DNA of 64,000 nucleotides, taken from assembly GCA_021014325.1 (NCBI GenBank), contig CM037464.1, forward strand, positions 5,115,127-5,179,126, given 5' to 3'. Position numbers and translations under genes: made by a program. The notes under the pieces were generated by a model. That model was not told the DNA's origin. It did no database searches and worked only from the letters and a program-made list of their open reading frames with translations. The DNA is from Plazaster borealis. Taxonomy: Eukaryota > Echinodermata > Asteroidea > Forcipulatida > Labidiasteridae. Each line of letters opens with the position of its first letter. Positions within the stretch are counted from its first letter, which is position 1. Shown here piece after piece: positions 12,701 through 21,731 of the stretch.

Positions 12701-14366
12701 TGGTGAGAAGCATTGCAGCTGTTGATAGTATAAACTATTTTGAGAATTGTTTCCATTTGAAGTAATATGGTTTGTATCATTTTTCACCCAAAAACATTTG
12801 AATCTGGTAGACGATTCATACATGAATCGTTTTCTCAGATTTCTGAGGGTTGGCGGTTGTTCACGAATGCTGTGGCCAGAGATGCGGTTGGTACTTGCTG
12901 TCAACTCGCTAAACGTGGATGGATTCGGCGTTCTTGTGAAAATACTCTGACAGTTTGTTGCTGTTTTCTCAGCAAGTAGACACTGTATTCAGCTGAATCT
13001 TTCACATATGTGAGTTTCATTGCATCTTTCTTTATCATTTTGCCAATAAATCAGCATTACATTGACAAAATCAATCTATGACCCTACCTTTGACATTTTC
13101 TAGTGAGTTGACCAACCATTCAACAAAATTTAACTGAACTTGTTGTTTTGTGGTACAACTAAGCATCTATCATTCAATACAACAGAAGATGATATTGAAT
13201 GTTGGCGGTAGGTTCAAGGAATACATTTTTGACGTTAAAATTGTTGATCTACATGTAACTTGTTAAAATGAGAACAAGATTCCAAAAACCATCTGGAAGA
13301 ATGATTTGCTCAGTATAAAAAGTAAATACAAAATAAATAAATAAACAACAATAAGTCAATATTCCATGCATGCTGTCCACAACACCACAAATTACTTGTC
13401 AACCACCTTCAAAGTATTGAAGGAACAGATTATTTCATCTACTAATTGACCCACCTCACCTAACGCCATCCAACGATAAATCTTGCACATGCCATTTTGG
13501 GAGTCAGAATCAAGTGCATTAAAGGGTCTGTATACGTTTGGTAATGACTCTGAAAATTAATTGCAATAAAAACTTACTTGGTAAGAAGTACAGTGCTCAG
13601 CTTTAGATAGTATAATGCATTTTGAGAAAATGTTCACTTTGAAGTACTGCGGTTATGGAAAAAGATATCACTTTTTATCCCCCAAAATTTGAATCTTAGA
13701 AGCGTTACTGCAGTAACGTTTCTCAGATTGTTGTATTCAATTGCAGATTATTCTTCCTGCGTGGACATAACTGCCCCCCCTCCCCCCCCCCCCCCCCCGA
13801 GGCCAGTGATTTTTAGTGTTGGACCAGTAAACTCAAGACCCGACAAGTCCAGCAGTCTAAGTAATGTTGAATGAATAAGACCTCACTGTGTATCTTTCTT
13901 TTGAAAAATTATGTTCAAGTCATATAAATATCTTTAAATTTTGTTGATTATCGAGGAAAAAATCTTCTCTTAGTGCTTGTTCAAACAACATTTTTTTTTG
14001 GTCCAGTAATTATTTTGAAATACAAGCCCTACCATCTTGTCGATCTTCTACCCAAATTAGAGCCCTGGTGACTTCCGGCACAAGGGGTCTACACCAGTAT
14101 GAAAGAAAAGCTTGCCGATGAAACCCACCTTTGTCCTTATCCACCCGAATGACCACCACGCATTCGTTCCTACCGACACGAATCAGCTTGTTGATCGAAC
14201 GGATACGCCTCCTGGACAACTCGCTCAAGAGGATCATGCCCTCAATGTTGTTATACTCGAGTAGATGGACGTAGGCTCCCATCTCCGCAATGGATCGGAC
14301 ATTGACCATCACAACTTCCTCAGCCTCGGGAAAGTGCTGCTCGTAGAATCTACACGACAGCGGCAT
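3608..14366 (-). CDS. EIF2S1: Translation initiation factor eIF2-alpha (seven coding exons, complete)
   Basis: Alpha subunit of eIF2, which delivers initiator Met-tRNA to the 40S ribosome. Phosphorylation of Ser51 by stress kinases turns down translation. Joining exons 14129-14366, 11999-12078, 10716-10867, 7410-7516, 5742-5839, 4161-4304 and 3608-3745 gives 957 nt, 318 residues plus stop; the animal protein is about 315. Every junction has GT/AG ends and the phase is kept throughout. The protein opens [14 protein letters not shown], has the S1/OB domain at about residues 15-88, Ser51 in [11 protein letters not shown], and the kinase-docking KGYID at 79-83, formed across the first coding junction. 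A helical domain and the C-terminal alpha/beta domain follow, and the acidic tail ends DDADE. The start is chosen by family alignment: the open frame runs 16 codons further upstream, but that extension is not eIF2-alpha-like and probably spans a 5' UTR splice acceptor. Confidence 0.97.
4161..4304 (-). CDS. EIF2S1: EIF2S1 sixth coding exon (residues 226-273)
   Basis: 144 nt coding [21 protein letters not shown] through GGVFSIIMA, matching the animal 'INLIAPPRYVMTTTTLER' block. Acceptor 'ctctag', donor GCG|GTAAGT. Confidence 0.96.
4366..4774. repeat. MITE with 'gggcccaatttcata' inverted ends
   Basis: Left end gggcccaatttcatacagct and right end 'agctctatgaaattgggccc' are inverted copies, each followed inward by 'gcttaagca'. 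The element lies in the EIF2S1 intron between 4305 and 5741. Its interior is AT-rich with a short internal duplication around 'tgatggaaacaaaacacac'. Confidence 0.8.
4835..5392 (-). repeat. Disrupted SINE, minus strand
   Basis: The minus strand from 5392 reads 'gtggctgagaggtc...' with a box B-like GGTTCGGGTCTA and the 'cttgagaaagacac' body. 3' SINE sequence ('gacacactggggcaaattccc') reappears at 4870-4900. The segment between (about 4985-5200) is AT-rich unrelated sequence with an AAT microsatellite near 5058. Confidence 0.5.
5742..5839 (-). CDS. EIF2S1: EIF2S1 fifth coding exon (residues 193-225)
   Basis: 98 nt coding [19 protein letters not shown] through STEEMPIK, the start of the C-terminal alpha/beta domain that contacts eIF2-gamma. 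Acceptor 'cctacag', donor AAG|GTAAGT. Confidence 0.96.
5990..6205. repeat. Short repeat element with 'cagggagat' iterations
   Basis: Four spaced copies of 'cagggaga(t/g)' lie between inverted 'gagctgcc' and 'ggcagctc' ends, inside the EIF2S1 intron 5840-7409. It looks like a small degraded transposable element. Confidence 0.4.
6930..7338 (+). repeat. tRNA-derived SINE, near full length
   Basis: The head carries box A (tggccgagcgg) and box B (gggttcgagtcc), resembling a Leu/Ser-type tRNA. The conserved 'gacacttgtgtccttaagcaagacattt' body and the 'ggacgtaaagccgtaggtcccgtg' segment follow, and the tail is (ATT)n. It lies in the EIF2S1 intron 5840-7409, antisense to the gene. Confidence 0.85.
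7410..7516 (-). CDS. EIF2S1: EIF2S1 fourth coding exon (residues 157-192)
   Basis: 107 nt coding [15 protein letters not shown] through [13 protein letters not shown]. The [12 protein letters not shown] block is diagnostic of eIF2-alpha. Acceptor 'tcttcag' and donor GCAG|GTGAGA. Confidence 0.95.
7609..7975 (+). repeat. tRNA-derived SINE, near full length
   Basis: Head 'gtgtcgtggccgagtgg' with box B gggttcaaatcc, body 'cccttgagcaaggcacttaacc', then 'ggtggcaacgtgcccctggtggcag' and an A-rich tail. It is the same SINE subtype as 57510-57870 and 62640-62925 and lies in EIF2S1 intron 7517-10715. Confidence 0.85.
8310..10715 (-). repeat. 45-bp minisatellite made of copied splice-donor units
   Basis: About 53 tandem units fill 2.4 kb at the 5' end of EIF2S1's third coding intron. 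On the gene strand each unit contains CTCAGTTAGGTGAGTGC, the same sequence as the real exon end plus donor (ATCAGTTAG|GTGAGTGC at 10716). The array therefore seems to have grown by duplicating the exon/intron boundary. Units come in subtypes (tta versus cca before 'atgggct', 'gaggtta' versus 'gggttta', 'ggtcta' variants), and some 90-bp alternation is visible at 8690-9130 and 9350-9540. Because 45 is a multiple of three, one frame stays open for 315 codons, which is an artefact. The left edge is ragged, with more diverged units near 8310-8520. Confidence 0.97.
10716..10867 (-). CDS. EIF2S1: EIF2S1 third coding exon (residues 107-157)
   Basis: Encodes the start of the helical domain ([16 protein letters not shown]... 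to GGYEAFKAS), matching the animal 'YSILRHVAEVLEY' and 'RPGYGAYDAFK' blocks. Its donor, GTTAG|GTGAGTGC, sits exactly at the edge of the 45-bp minisatellite. The last exon bases and the donor are the same as those inside every repeat unit. Confidence 0.95.
10868..11998. other. EIF2S1 intron, no further feature
   Basis: This intron lies between the second and third coding exons. It holds non-repetitive sequence and a short (ATT)n tail at 11940-11950 that may end an old SINE. Open frames here lack coding features. Confidence 0.5.
11999..12078 (-). CDS. EIF2S1: EIF2S1 second coding exon (residues 80-106)
   Basis: 80 nt coding [14 protein letters not shown] through KFAKAKT. This completes the KGYID motif used for kinase and pseudosubstrate docking. 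Acceptor 'catcaag' and donor ACA|GTGAGT are both canonical. Confidence 0.95.
12248..12635. repeat. TTAA-type MITE, diverged copy
   Basis: Starts TTAAAGGCACTGGACACTAT and ends 'accaaaggtgtctagtgtct', with the family's 'gagagctgttgatagtataaaac' segment. The central hairpin here is 'gacctcacgcgtgaggtc' in place of 'acttcttgcaagaagt'. Confidence 0.75.
12636..13090. repeat. Second MITE subfamily, directly abutting
   Basis: Shares 'agctgttgatagtataaac' with the TTAA family, but its right half ('gcggttggtacttgctgtcaa', 'gttttctcagcaagtagacac') is distinct. The same subfamily lies at 49494-49918 with the same abutting arrangement after a TTAA MITE. Confidence 0.6.
13521..13800. repeat. Third MITE subfamily, right end lost at a poly-C tract
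   Basis: Begins TTAAAGGGTCTGTATACGTT and runs to 'cctgcgtggacataactg', where a C-run (about 13771-13798) replaces the expected right half. A full copy lies at 50230-50626 and another truncated copy at 18042-18424. It lies in EIF2S1 intron 12079-14128. Confidence 0.65.
14129..14366 (-). CDS. EIF2S1: EIF2S1 first coding exon (residues 1-79, S1 domain, Ser51)
   Basis: Encodes the N-terminus and most of the S1/OB fold, including [14 protein letters not shown] with Ser51, the regulatory phosphosite. It ends in phase 1 at AAAG|GTGGGT. Just upstream of the ATG on the minus strand are two candidate acceptors, a 'tttgtttcag' and an 'atacag'. A separate 5' UTR exon is therefore likely, but I could not place it. 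Confidence 0.96.
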
Positions 14367-14414
14367 GACTGTATTTGTGTATGGTTTTTTTTGCTGAAAC
14401 AAATTCACAAACAA

Positions 14415-15417
14415 ATTTGTGCTATACTTAAAAAAATGTAAACCATATTTTCGCTAGAGATATTTGTCAAAAGCGCACATATTGGCGAAAAATTTCACAA
14501 CATTTCATGCGTATGCGCACATATTCGCAAAACATTTCACGACATCGCTTACGAATGCACTAGCATATTTGCGATATGAGATATCCCTTCAAGGCCACCA
14601 TACATACCAGTTTTTACTAGACAATGTATGCCAGACTAGTGTTAAGGGTGAGCCCAGAAGTCTGAGTATCATGGCTACAGTCTAGAAAGTCATTAATTAC
14701 TAAATACTACTACAGATCACGCAAAAGGGTTGCCATCCTAGATCCAGTAACTGGGGCGTAGTACTCAATCCCAGTCAATATTAATGGAGATCAATGATGG
14801 AAAATAATAGTGGCTTCTCAAGGGCGCTTCGACAGGAGCGCCAAATCTACACAGCGGTTTGGTTTACGCTGATTGGTCGAGATGTTGCTAGGTGCGGGGT
14901 TTTAAACCTCAACGTGGCGTCCACGGTTCACAGACACTTCGGTCAGTCTCTGTGAAGTTTTTGCCGTTTTTTTTTCTTCAAAATATTTTCCCGATGATGT
15001 TTTAAGTGTTCTAAATTGATTCATTACACATAGAAGATCAAATCCAAGTTCTTAGAATGTGTGTCATGATTTTTGAAAGTGGTAAAAATTTGGTAAATTT
15101 TGTCACTAGTCTAACAAAACAATGGTCGAAATTGCACACGTCATTGATTTGTTTCATGGGTTGTCTCGTGAGCCTCCGGTCTGCGACCGCCTGGAGGATT
15201 GAGGGTTACGTTTATCGCAACTAGGCCTACCATTACCACTACCATCTGTTTTGATAGTCCTATTTTATTATGGTTGTCTTTGACATCGTTTTTCCGATTG
15301 TGGACTTTAAAACATCTATTTGGAGCAGGACAATGAGTACAATTAAAATGCCCCCAAAAATGTTTGAATGTTGCATCTTCTTTGACATATCATAATCAAG
15401 AAGCCATGTGTCATGAT
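14415..15417. other. Upstream flank of EIF2S1; possible promoter/5' UTR region
   Basis: The sequence at 14820-14960 is locally GC-richer, with an inverted CCAAT motif (gattggtcg) and short inverted repeats. This is where a promoter or 5' UTR exon could lie, but no donor site is convincing, so this is only a suggestion. Confidence 0.25.
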
Positions 15418-16069
15418 AGCCCTGGTAGGCCGTCAGTCAGTGCCACTGCACTCACGTCCTGGGTATAAAGCTTCTTTACAATGCGAACACAAATTTGACC
15501 ACAATATTTCCCTATTTTAACCTTATTTGAGAAGCTGGAATTCCGCTCATATATTCTTGGTGACATTTACTATACTTTGGATGAGTTCACAACTAACAAA
15601 TATATCTATGGGTGAGATTATTTCCCAAAATATGTCAAAACCTGCCCACGCGTCAGGGAGGAGCACAGCTCGCACAGGGTACCAGTCTGCGTTGTTCCCT
15701 GACGTCGCGTGGGCATGTTTTGTACACAAATCACGGATCGTCGCTCTAACAGTCAAACGGTGTGGATGGGATCTGAATTTTACGGTTAGAATTTATAATT
15801 TTTTAACAATTTTGAGTTTGCGGAGTGGATTTTCTGGACCATTCTCAAGCTCAATGAGAGTTCAAAGAACACATAGAGCCTAATTTTGGCGAGATTTGAT
15901 TTAAAAAAATAGAGATATGAATGCAAATCGAAATGGCAAAACGAATCGTTTGTGTTTTGTGCATGATCACCTATGAGGTTCGTGGAGACGATAGCGAAAC
16001 GAACCTCATAGTTCTAGGAGTACTTTATACCCTGGACTCCGTCGCGTTGTATCAGGAGGATGCAACGGG

Positions 16070-16235
16070 TACCGGTCAACTCGGTCCGAGGTCAACTCGG
16101 TCCGAGTCAACTCGGTCCGAAGTCAACTCGGTCTGAAGTCATCTCGGTCCGAAGTCATCTCGGTCCGAAGTCATCTCGGTCCGAAGTCAAGTCGGTCCGA
16201 AGTCATCTCGGTTCCGAAGTCAACTCGGTCCGAAA
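16070..16235 (+). repeat. 16-bp tandem repeat array, left arm
   Basis: About ten units of 'agtcaactcggtccga' or 'agtcatctcggtccga'. Because 16 is not a multiple of three, the three frames cycle and produce the spurious 'STRSEVNSV' open frame. Confidence 0.9.
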
Positions 16236-16849
16236 AATTAAATAAAGTGTGGTTGACGGGGAAGTGGCGGGACAAATTTATTTTGACGCTGTAACTCAGA
16301 AATTAATAATAATCACCGTTTAAAAAAGACAACTTTCTGAAATGAAACAAAATGGTAGAAAATGAACTTTCCTTTGCAGTTTGTCTAAGACATTTTTTTC
16401 TTCTGTTTGGTTGAAAATTTCTATTATTATTATGTAGGGGAATTTTACTTGTATTTTTTACATAATATACCTTTTTTTATTATATAATGATAGGCCTAAT
16501 TAAGTTCAGTTAAATTGGAAAACCAAACATACTATTTGTGGTTCTAAATTTTTATGAAATATTTATCATTAGCATAGATTTGGTATTCTTTATTTTGTAG
16601 TATTTATTATTAGAAAGTTTTGTTTATATTACTTTCAATCAAACATTCTCCTTAATTGACTACATTATTTGTTTTATGTGTTTTAATTTACTGAAGTGGA
16701 ACATTTATCTTCTTGTTTCGGATTAAAAAAAGTCATACACTAACTGCAAAATATTCATTTTTTAAATGCTGATTATTAATATTAGGCCCTTTTAATTTAC
16801 GAGATTATTAGTAAGCATAGGCCATATGCATAGTGCTTATAAACAATTT

Positions 16850-17005
16850 CGGACCGAGTTGGCATCGGACCGAGTTGGCTTCGGACCGAGTTAGCATCGG
16901 ACCGAGTTAACCTCGGACCGAGATGACTTCGGACCGAGTTGACTTCGGACCGAGTTGACTTCGGACTGAGTTGACTCGGACCGAGTTGACTACGGACCGA
17001 GTTGA
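16850..17005 (-). repeat. 16-bp tandem repeat array, right arm (inverted)
   Basis: About nine or ten units complementary to the left-arm array (tcggaccgagttgact). Together the two arrays could form the stem of a large cruciform. Confidence 0.9.
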
Positions 17006-17243
17006 CCCATAACCTATCATGCCTATGCAACGGAGGAGTCAAAAACTCCAACCTGGGCTATGTTGGATCCATCATAGACAATAGTGAGTTACGGACATAG
17101 AGAATATATGAACGGAATTTCAGCTTCTTAAAACAGGTAAAATTATGAAAAAACATTACTTCAAAATATGTTCGCATTGTAGAGGCGCTTTACCCAGGAC
17201 GTCAGTGTACACTGACTGACGTCCTACCAGGGCTAAGGCTCTA

Positions 17244-17287
17244 TCCATGGAGGAAGAAATAGAAGAAATATTTCTTCCTCCATGATT
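17244..17287. repeat. Perfect 16-bp hairpin next to the foldback element
   Basis: catggaggaagaaata faces its exact complement across a six-base loop. It stands just outside the right end of the 15418-17235 element and may be part of its target or of an older element. Confidence 0.6.
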
Positions 17288-18041
17288 ATACTGCCATCCT
17301 TGAATGAAGGCAATTAATTACTAATTCCAAAACGATTCATCGACAAAGTAACACATCTCACCTGGACAATGTATCCACTGGATAACTCAAAAACTAGAGA
17401 ATGTGTAACGAAACTGAGGCATGAAGATATAAAACCGAGGTGATAACTCACTGTCGACACTTTCCACCACGAAATCTGATGCAACCGCTGTGTGCAATAT
17501 GTTTCCCGTGAAATTTAACGATACACATGGTTGGTCATGTCCCCATTTCTTAAAGGGATATAATGTACGTTGTTACAAGAGGGGATCAGACTACATTATT
17601 CACGTTTCGGTCATTGGGGGCGCGCTTTCAAAACCGTTCATCCCGAGTTACCGTATACGACCGTCACTCGGTAACAACACGCAAGGCAGCAAAAAGCACC
17701 CCCCCCCCGGGAAAGAAACGAAAGTCTGACAGCCAATTCAGTATGACCAGAAAGCACCATTTCACATTTTTGGACGCTCCCCCCACAATAAAAAAAAAGT
17801 CCCCCAAAATCAAAAAAGAGGAAGAAAAAGTCAACCAAAATATAAAAAACATTGATCAAATGGCTTGAATGGGGGACTTTGGAACACTAACGCGCCGATG
17901 TCTATTTTCTTTCATATTCCCCCCCCCCCAAAAATATATATATAAATAAAAGCATTCCTGGTTATGGGCCTGGTTAGGCCTATTAATAATGCCCGAGTGA
18001 TATAATGACACAAGATCAAAGGTCCTTGTGAAATTGAGCGT
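17288..18041. other. Intergenic, no gene recognised
   Basis: Contains C-runs (17700-17708, 17922-17930) and A-rich tracts. Open frames of up to 101 codons are low complexity (Lys-rich) and unlikely to be real. Confidence 0.45.
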
Positions 18042-18424
18042 TAAAGGGTCTGTATGCGCGGTTTGGTAGTTAAACCAACTTTTTGTTTCAATCCCATATA
18101 GTTGTAGATATATACCATAAAACTAACCTGTGAAAATTTAATTTCAAAAGGCGGTAGCGTTTTTGAGATATTGCCGAAAATCTGGACGGTTATGTCCACG
18201 CAGGAAGAATAATCTGCAATTAGAATACACAATCTGAGAAACGTCACTCTCAGTATAACGCTTCTCAGATTCAAATCTGTTTGGATTAAAAGTGTCTTTT
18301 CTCATGGCCGCAGTACTTCGAAGTGAAAAGTTTCTCAAAATGCATTATAGTATCCAAAGCTGTTGTACTTCTTACAAGTAATTTTTGTTATTGCCATTAA
18401 TTTTCAGAGTCAATAGAACTGTAC
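18042..18424 (-). repeat. Third MITE subfamily, interrupted copy
   Basis: Runs from TTAAAGGGTCTGTATG to 'ttaattttcagagtcaa' and matches the complement of the 13521 copy, including 'tatgtccacgcaggaagaa'. The expected end is missing, replaced by the G-rich element that follows. Confidence 0.6.
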
Positions 18425-18426
18425 CA

Positions 18427-19386
18427 GTGGCGTACCGGGGGGGGGGGGCACGTGCCCCCCAATTGATGTCCGTGCTCCCCCGGGTGCCCCCACCCCCATT
18501 TGAAATCTTAACTTTTGTGATTGGAAATTTCCAGAGTAAAATGTTACATTTTATACGTTTTGATGAGTTAATTTCGATGTTTTTAAAACTATTTTTCCAT
18601 TTAGGCCCCTACATGCAGAAATAAAAGAGGAAAAAATACACTCACGCCAGGTTATCATATAAACAAATAGTAAGTGACATAAAAAAGGCGATGAAAAAGG
18701 GGCTTGTTCAAGCCCGTGACCCAGAATTTGTTTAACTTTTTTTTTGGGGGGGGGGGTGGCGAATATAAAAGAAATTGTACATTGGCGCATTAGCGCCGCC
18801 CGTCACGTATGCGACGCAGGAGGGAGTGGGAGGAGGGGTGCCCCCTCTCAGAAGTTTGAAATTTTGTAAAAAAGAATGCCCAATTCAAGCCATTTGGTTC
18901 ACCATTTTTGCGCTATGATATTGGTTATTATAATAATTATGAAAACAACTCAATTACAGCTTTGTATCAATATTATTTCTGCCTATTTAATGCTCAGACG
19001 GCGCATGCCACCCATTGCGTCCTCTATTTACATCTTTGTATATTATTTTATGTTATAAAGGTCATAATTTAACGATAATAAACAGACTGAACAACCTTTT
19101 GGGTTAGTGTGATATTTTTTAGTTGCACAGTTACGATGCAGACTTTTTTTAATTAGTATTTTTGTTGCAGACTTTATTCTTTATTTCTTATAGTTTAGGC
19201 CTATTTGTTTATTTTACTTTTTATGTGTTTTTTTTAGGGGGCCGTTTGACCCCCCCCCAAGATTACGGGCATGGGCTTCTTTTAAAGAAAAAGGCAAATG
19301 GAAACTTGGCCAGGAGTGCCCCCTTGAAAAAATGGTGCTCCCCCCTGTGCCCCCCTAAAAGTTTATCATATAGTTACGCCGGCTGA
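18427..19386. mobile_element. Degraded hAT-like element with G/C-run ends
   Basis: Left end CAGTGGCGTACCGGG and right end 'agttacgccggctg' are imperfect inverted repeats. Both sides carry 'gtgcccccc' runs. The interior is AT-rich without a transposase. An analogous but diverged element spans 60726-62050. Assignment to hAT rests only on the CAG(T)GGCGTA-style terminus. Confidence 0.45.
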
Positions 19387-19652
19387 TTACAGTAGGAAAC
19401 CTTCGTAACGTCAGATTTTCGGTCTTGTTGTGTGGTCGGGTACAATTGAGTGTTCATACAACGCACAAACCCCACGATGATAAATTCCTAGACTCAAATA
19501 AGTCCCATCATCGCAAAGTTCTCTGTAGTATGTTCATAACATTATATAGGCCTATGTTTCTCTTAGCGATACAAAATGTGCCTTAACTTTGGTCTGTGGC
19601 CCGAAAATTGTGCATTGTTCTGTGTTTTCTACGGTAATGAGGGAAATCTTAA

Positions 19653-19900
19653 TACACTTTAAAACTGGGGTGTTAAAATTCACCATGGGTGTTGTCACAT
19701 ATAGATACCGAAGAGAGAATCAACATTAACATCATTTAGGGTGTTAAAATAACGACCAATGTAATTGTTTTTGCAGAAAATAGTGTTATTTTAACACCAT
19801 AATAATATTTTATATTGGGAAATTTTGATTATTGTTTGGTATCTATATTATGTGACAACACCCATGGTGTCAATTTTAACATCCCAGTTTTTGCAGTGTA
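19653..19900. repeat. Palindromic MITE with 'ggtgttaaaat' arms
   Basis: Arms 'ccatgggtgttgtcacata' and 'tgtgacaacacccatggt' are inverted copies. Ends read tacactttaaaactgggg and 'ccagtttttgcagtgta', suggesting a TA target. The paralogous copy is at 33691-33912. Confidence 0.8.
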
Positions 19901-19973
19901 AGCCTGGTTCTTTACACTCATTCTATGCATACTTTGGAATAGTAATTTAATTCCCTTGCTCCACGGAGGTGTC

Positions 19974-20347
19974 TTTAAAGGCACTGAACACATTTGGAAA
20001 TTGTCAAAGACCAGTGTTCTCACTTGGTGTATCCCAACATATGCATAAAATAACAAGCCTGTGAAAATTTGGGCTCAATTGGTCATCGAAGTTGCAAGAT
20101 AATGATGAAAGAAAAAACACGCTTGTTGTACAAAATGTGTGCTTTCAGATAGGAATAAAAACTTCTTGCAAGAAGTTTTTATTATTTTAGTGAGAAATTA
20201 CCTCTTTCTCAAAAACTACGTTACTTCAGAGGGAGTCGTTTCCTACAATGTTTTATACTTTCAACAGCTATCCGTTGCTTGTCACCAGGTAAGTTTTTAT
20301 GCTAATATTTGTTTTGAGTCACTACCAAACGTGTACGATACCTTTAA
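19974..20347. repeat. TTAA-type MITE with a paralogous empty site
   Basis: Starts TTAAAGGCACTGAACACATT and ends 'acgtgtacgatacctttaa'. The paralogous unit D reads 'gtgtctttaacgtcttctg' uninterrupted at about 34230-34248, so the element entered a single TTAA, now present at both ends. This fixes the target preference of the whole family. Confidence 0.88.
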
Positions 20348-20440
20348 CGTATTCTGTACACCGTGAGGCATGCGTAGGGTATAGGTCTTTCTTTATAAAA
20401 ACTAATTATTTTGTTCTCGAGCCGGTTTATCTACATACAT

Positions 20441-20599
20441 ATGCCCTTTCTCGAAACCAGGGCTTTGGCTTAGGCTCTGTCAGTAATTTTAAGAAAACGT
20501 ACACATTAAGCATGGTACTTCACACAGGGTGCCTAAGCCGGAGCCGGAGCCGGAGCCAAAGCCAACGCCGTGGTTTCGAAAACGGCCGTAGTCTACGAG
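20441..20599. repeat. Foldback 'ggagcc' MITE, copy 1
   Basis: Left arm 'tcgaaaccagggctttggct' faces right arm 'agccaacgccgtggtttcga', with an internal hexamer tract (ggagcc, three or more units). Five copies lie in the lectin array, always in the same place relative to the genes. Confidence 0.8.
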
Positions 20600-20707
20600 T
20601 TTCTTAAAAAAAAACCACTAGGAAAAAAAAAGTTCACTGAATGACATACCTTCAACACTAATCAAACCATAACCTATAGTTACTTATTTGTGTGTACAAC
20701 AAACTAC

Positions 20708-21035
20708 TTAAAGGTATTACACAGGATTGGTACAGCTGAACAAATAGTCGCAGACATTGTTCATGTTTCGTGTGACCAACAATATAAAAGAAAAACAAAC
20801 CTGTGAAAATTTGGGCTAAATCCATTGTGTAGTTTAAAGGAAATAGTTCCATGCACAATGTTCAGCACGTGAACACATTGTCCTAAATTTTAGTTGTAAC
20901 AACCAAAATTAGCCGTTGCTTTAAAAAAAAAGGTTTTCAGATACAGTTTTCTCGAGTATGACTTAATTTCCGGGGGGAAACAATTTACAGAAAATTGCAT
21001 GGTCAGTAAGCTTTCAGACTAAAATTAAACAATGA
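20708..21035. repeat. Truncated 'aaggtattatacaggattg' MITE
   Basis: Matches the full element at 58851-59244 in inverse order, with 'aaaggtattacacaggattgg' at this end; the opposite terminus is lost. It has been duplicated with the lectin units (also 30957-31275 and 35413-35755). Confidence 0.65.
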
Positions 21036-21269
21036 TATTTGTTACCCTTACAAATCCTTTACAATGAATCTCAGTGCTTTGTGAAATCGTCCCCTGTTGT
21101 TTTGGGTCGAGTAAAGCAAAAACAAAGGTTTTTGATAAAGTACAGAAAGGGAACAAAAATGCAATATTGGTGTTTTCCTGCACATTTATTCTCCTTTTAA
21201 AGTGTTTATCTTTAAAATTGAGGCCTGAACGTAAATGACTGATTAAAATTACACATACAAATAAAATTA

Positions 21270-21290
21270 GTCTCACCTACCGTTTACATA
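21270..21290 (-). promoter_or_regulatory. Conserved 5' splice site downstream of lectin L1
   Basis: On the gene strand this reads AAACGGTAG|GTGAGACT, about 420 bases past the L1 stop. The same site is kept downstream of L2 (24050), L3 (31516), L4 (35997), L5 (39660) and L6 (43530). Where it varies, the change is mostly between GTGAG and GTAAG, both good donors. It implies a spliced 3' UTR or an additional transcript exon. Confidence 0.45.
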
Positions 21291-21477
21291 TTTCCTGACG
21301 TATAAATAAACACATACACGGCTCTATCAGCTCATAAAAACACAGTGAACTCCTGCTCAAAATATCTCAAGTAAAATATGTAATCCTACATAACAATGTC
21401 AAATCACGAAACTGTCCAGATTATGAAGTGAACATGAATGCTCAGTTTGCATTGATCGCGGTTTCATGCACGCCTTG

Positions 21478-21731
21478 AGTCAGGATTGAAACAGTTTCAA
21501 GACGTATTGCGTCGCGATGATCTGAACATCTTACGGCTCATAGAAGAAGCAGTTCTCCTCGAGTCAGGATTGAAACAGCTTGAAGACGTGATGCGTCGCG
21601 ATGATCTGAACATCTTACGGCTCATAGAAGAAGCAGTTCTCCTCAAGTCAGGATTGAAACAGCTTGAAGACGTGATGCGTCGCGATGATCTGAACATCTT
21701 ACGGCTCATAGAAGAAGCAGTTCTCCTCGTA
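21478..21731 (-). repeat. 84-bp repeat at L1 3' end (3 units)
   Basis: Each unit contains, on the gene strand, the codons for E-E-N-C-F-F-Y-E-P, the stop TAA, and about 50 bases of 3' UTR. The array is therefore a duplication of the gene's own end. The plus-strand frame stays open through all units because 84 is a multiple of three. Confidence 0.92.

Larger units (their letters stand above)
15418..17235. mobile_element. 1.8-kb foldback element with opposed 16-bp repeat arrays
   Basis: The left end (agccctggtaggccgtcagt) is mirrored at the right end by the complement of 'gactgacgtcctaccagggct'. Similarity continues inward about 150 bp on each arm, through 'acaatgcgaaca' and 'gaattccgctcatatattct' versus its inverted counterpart. 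Further in, a plus-oriented array of 16-bp units (agtcaactcggtccga) at 16070-16235 faces the same array in reverse at 16850-17005. No transposase is present. Two more hairpins lie on the left arm (15640-15715 and 15970-16010). Target duplications are not clear. Confidence 0.85.

Noticed and set aside
16060..16245. Possible Ser/Arg-repeat protein (STRSEVNSVRS)
   Set aside because: Produced by a 16-bp tandem repeat cycling through three frames; the same occurs in the inverted arm at 16797-17051.
17490..17868. Overlapping open frames of 79-101 codons on both strands
   Set aside because: Low complexity, Lys-rich end over an A-rich tract, no splice or family support.
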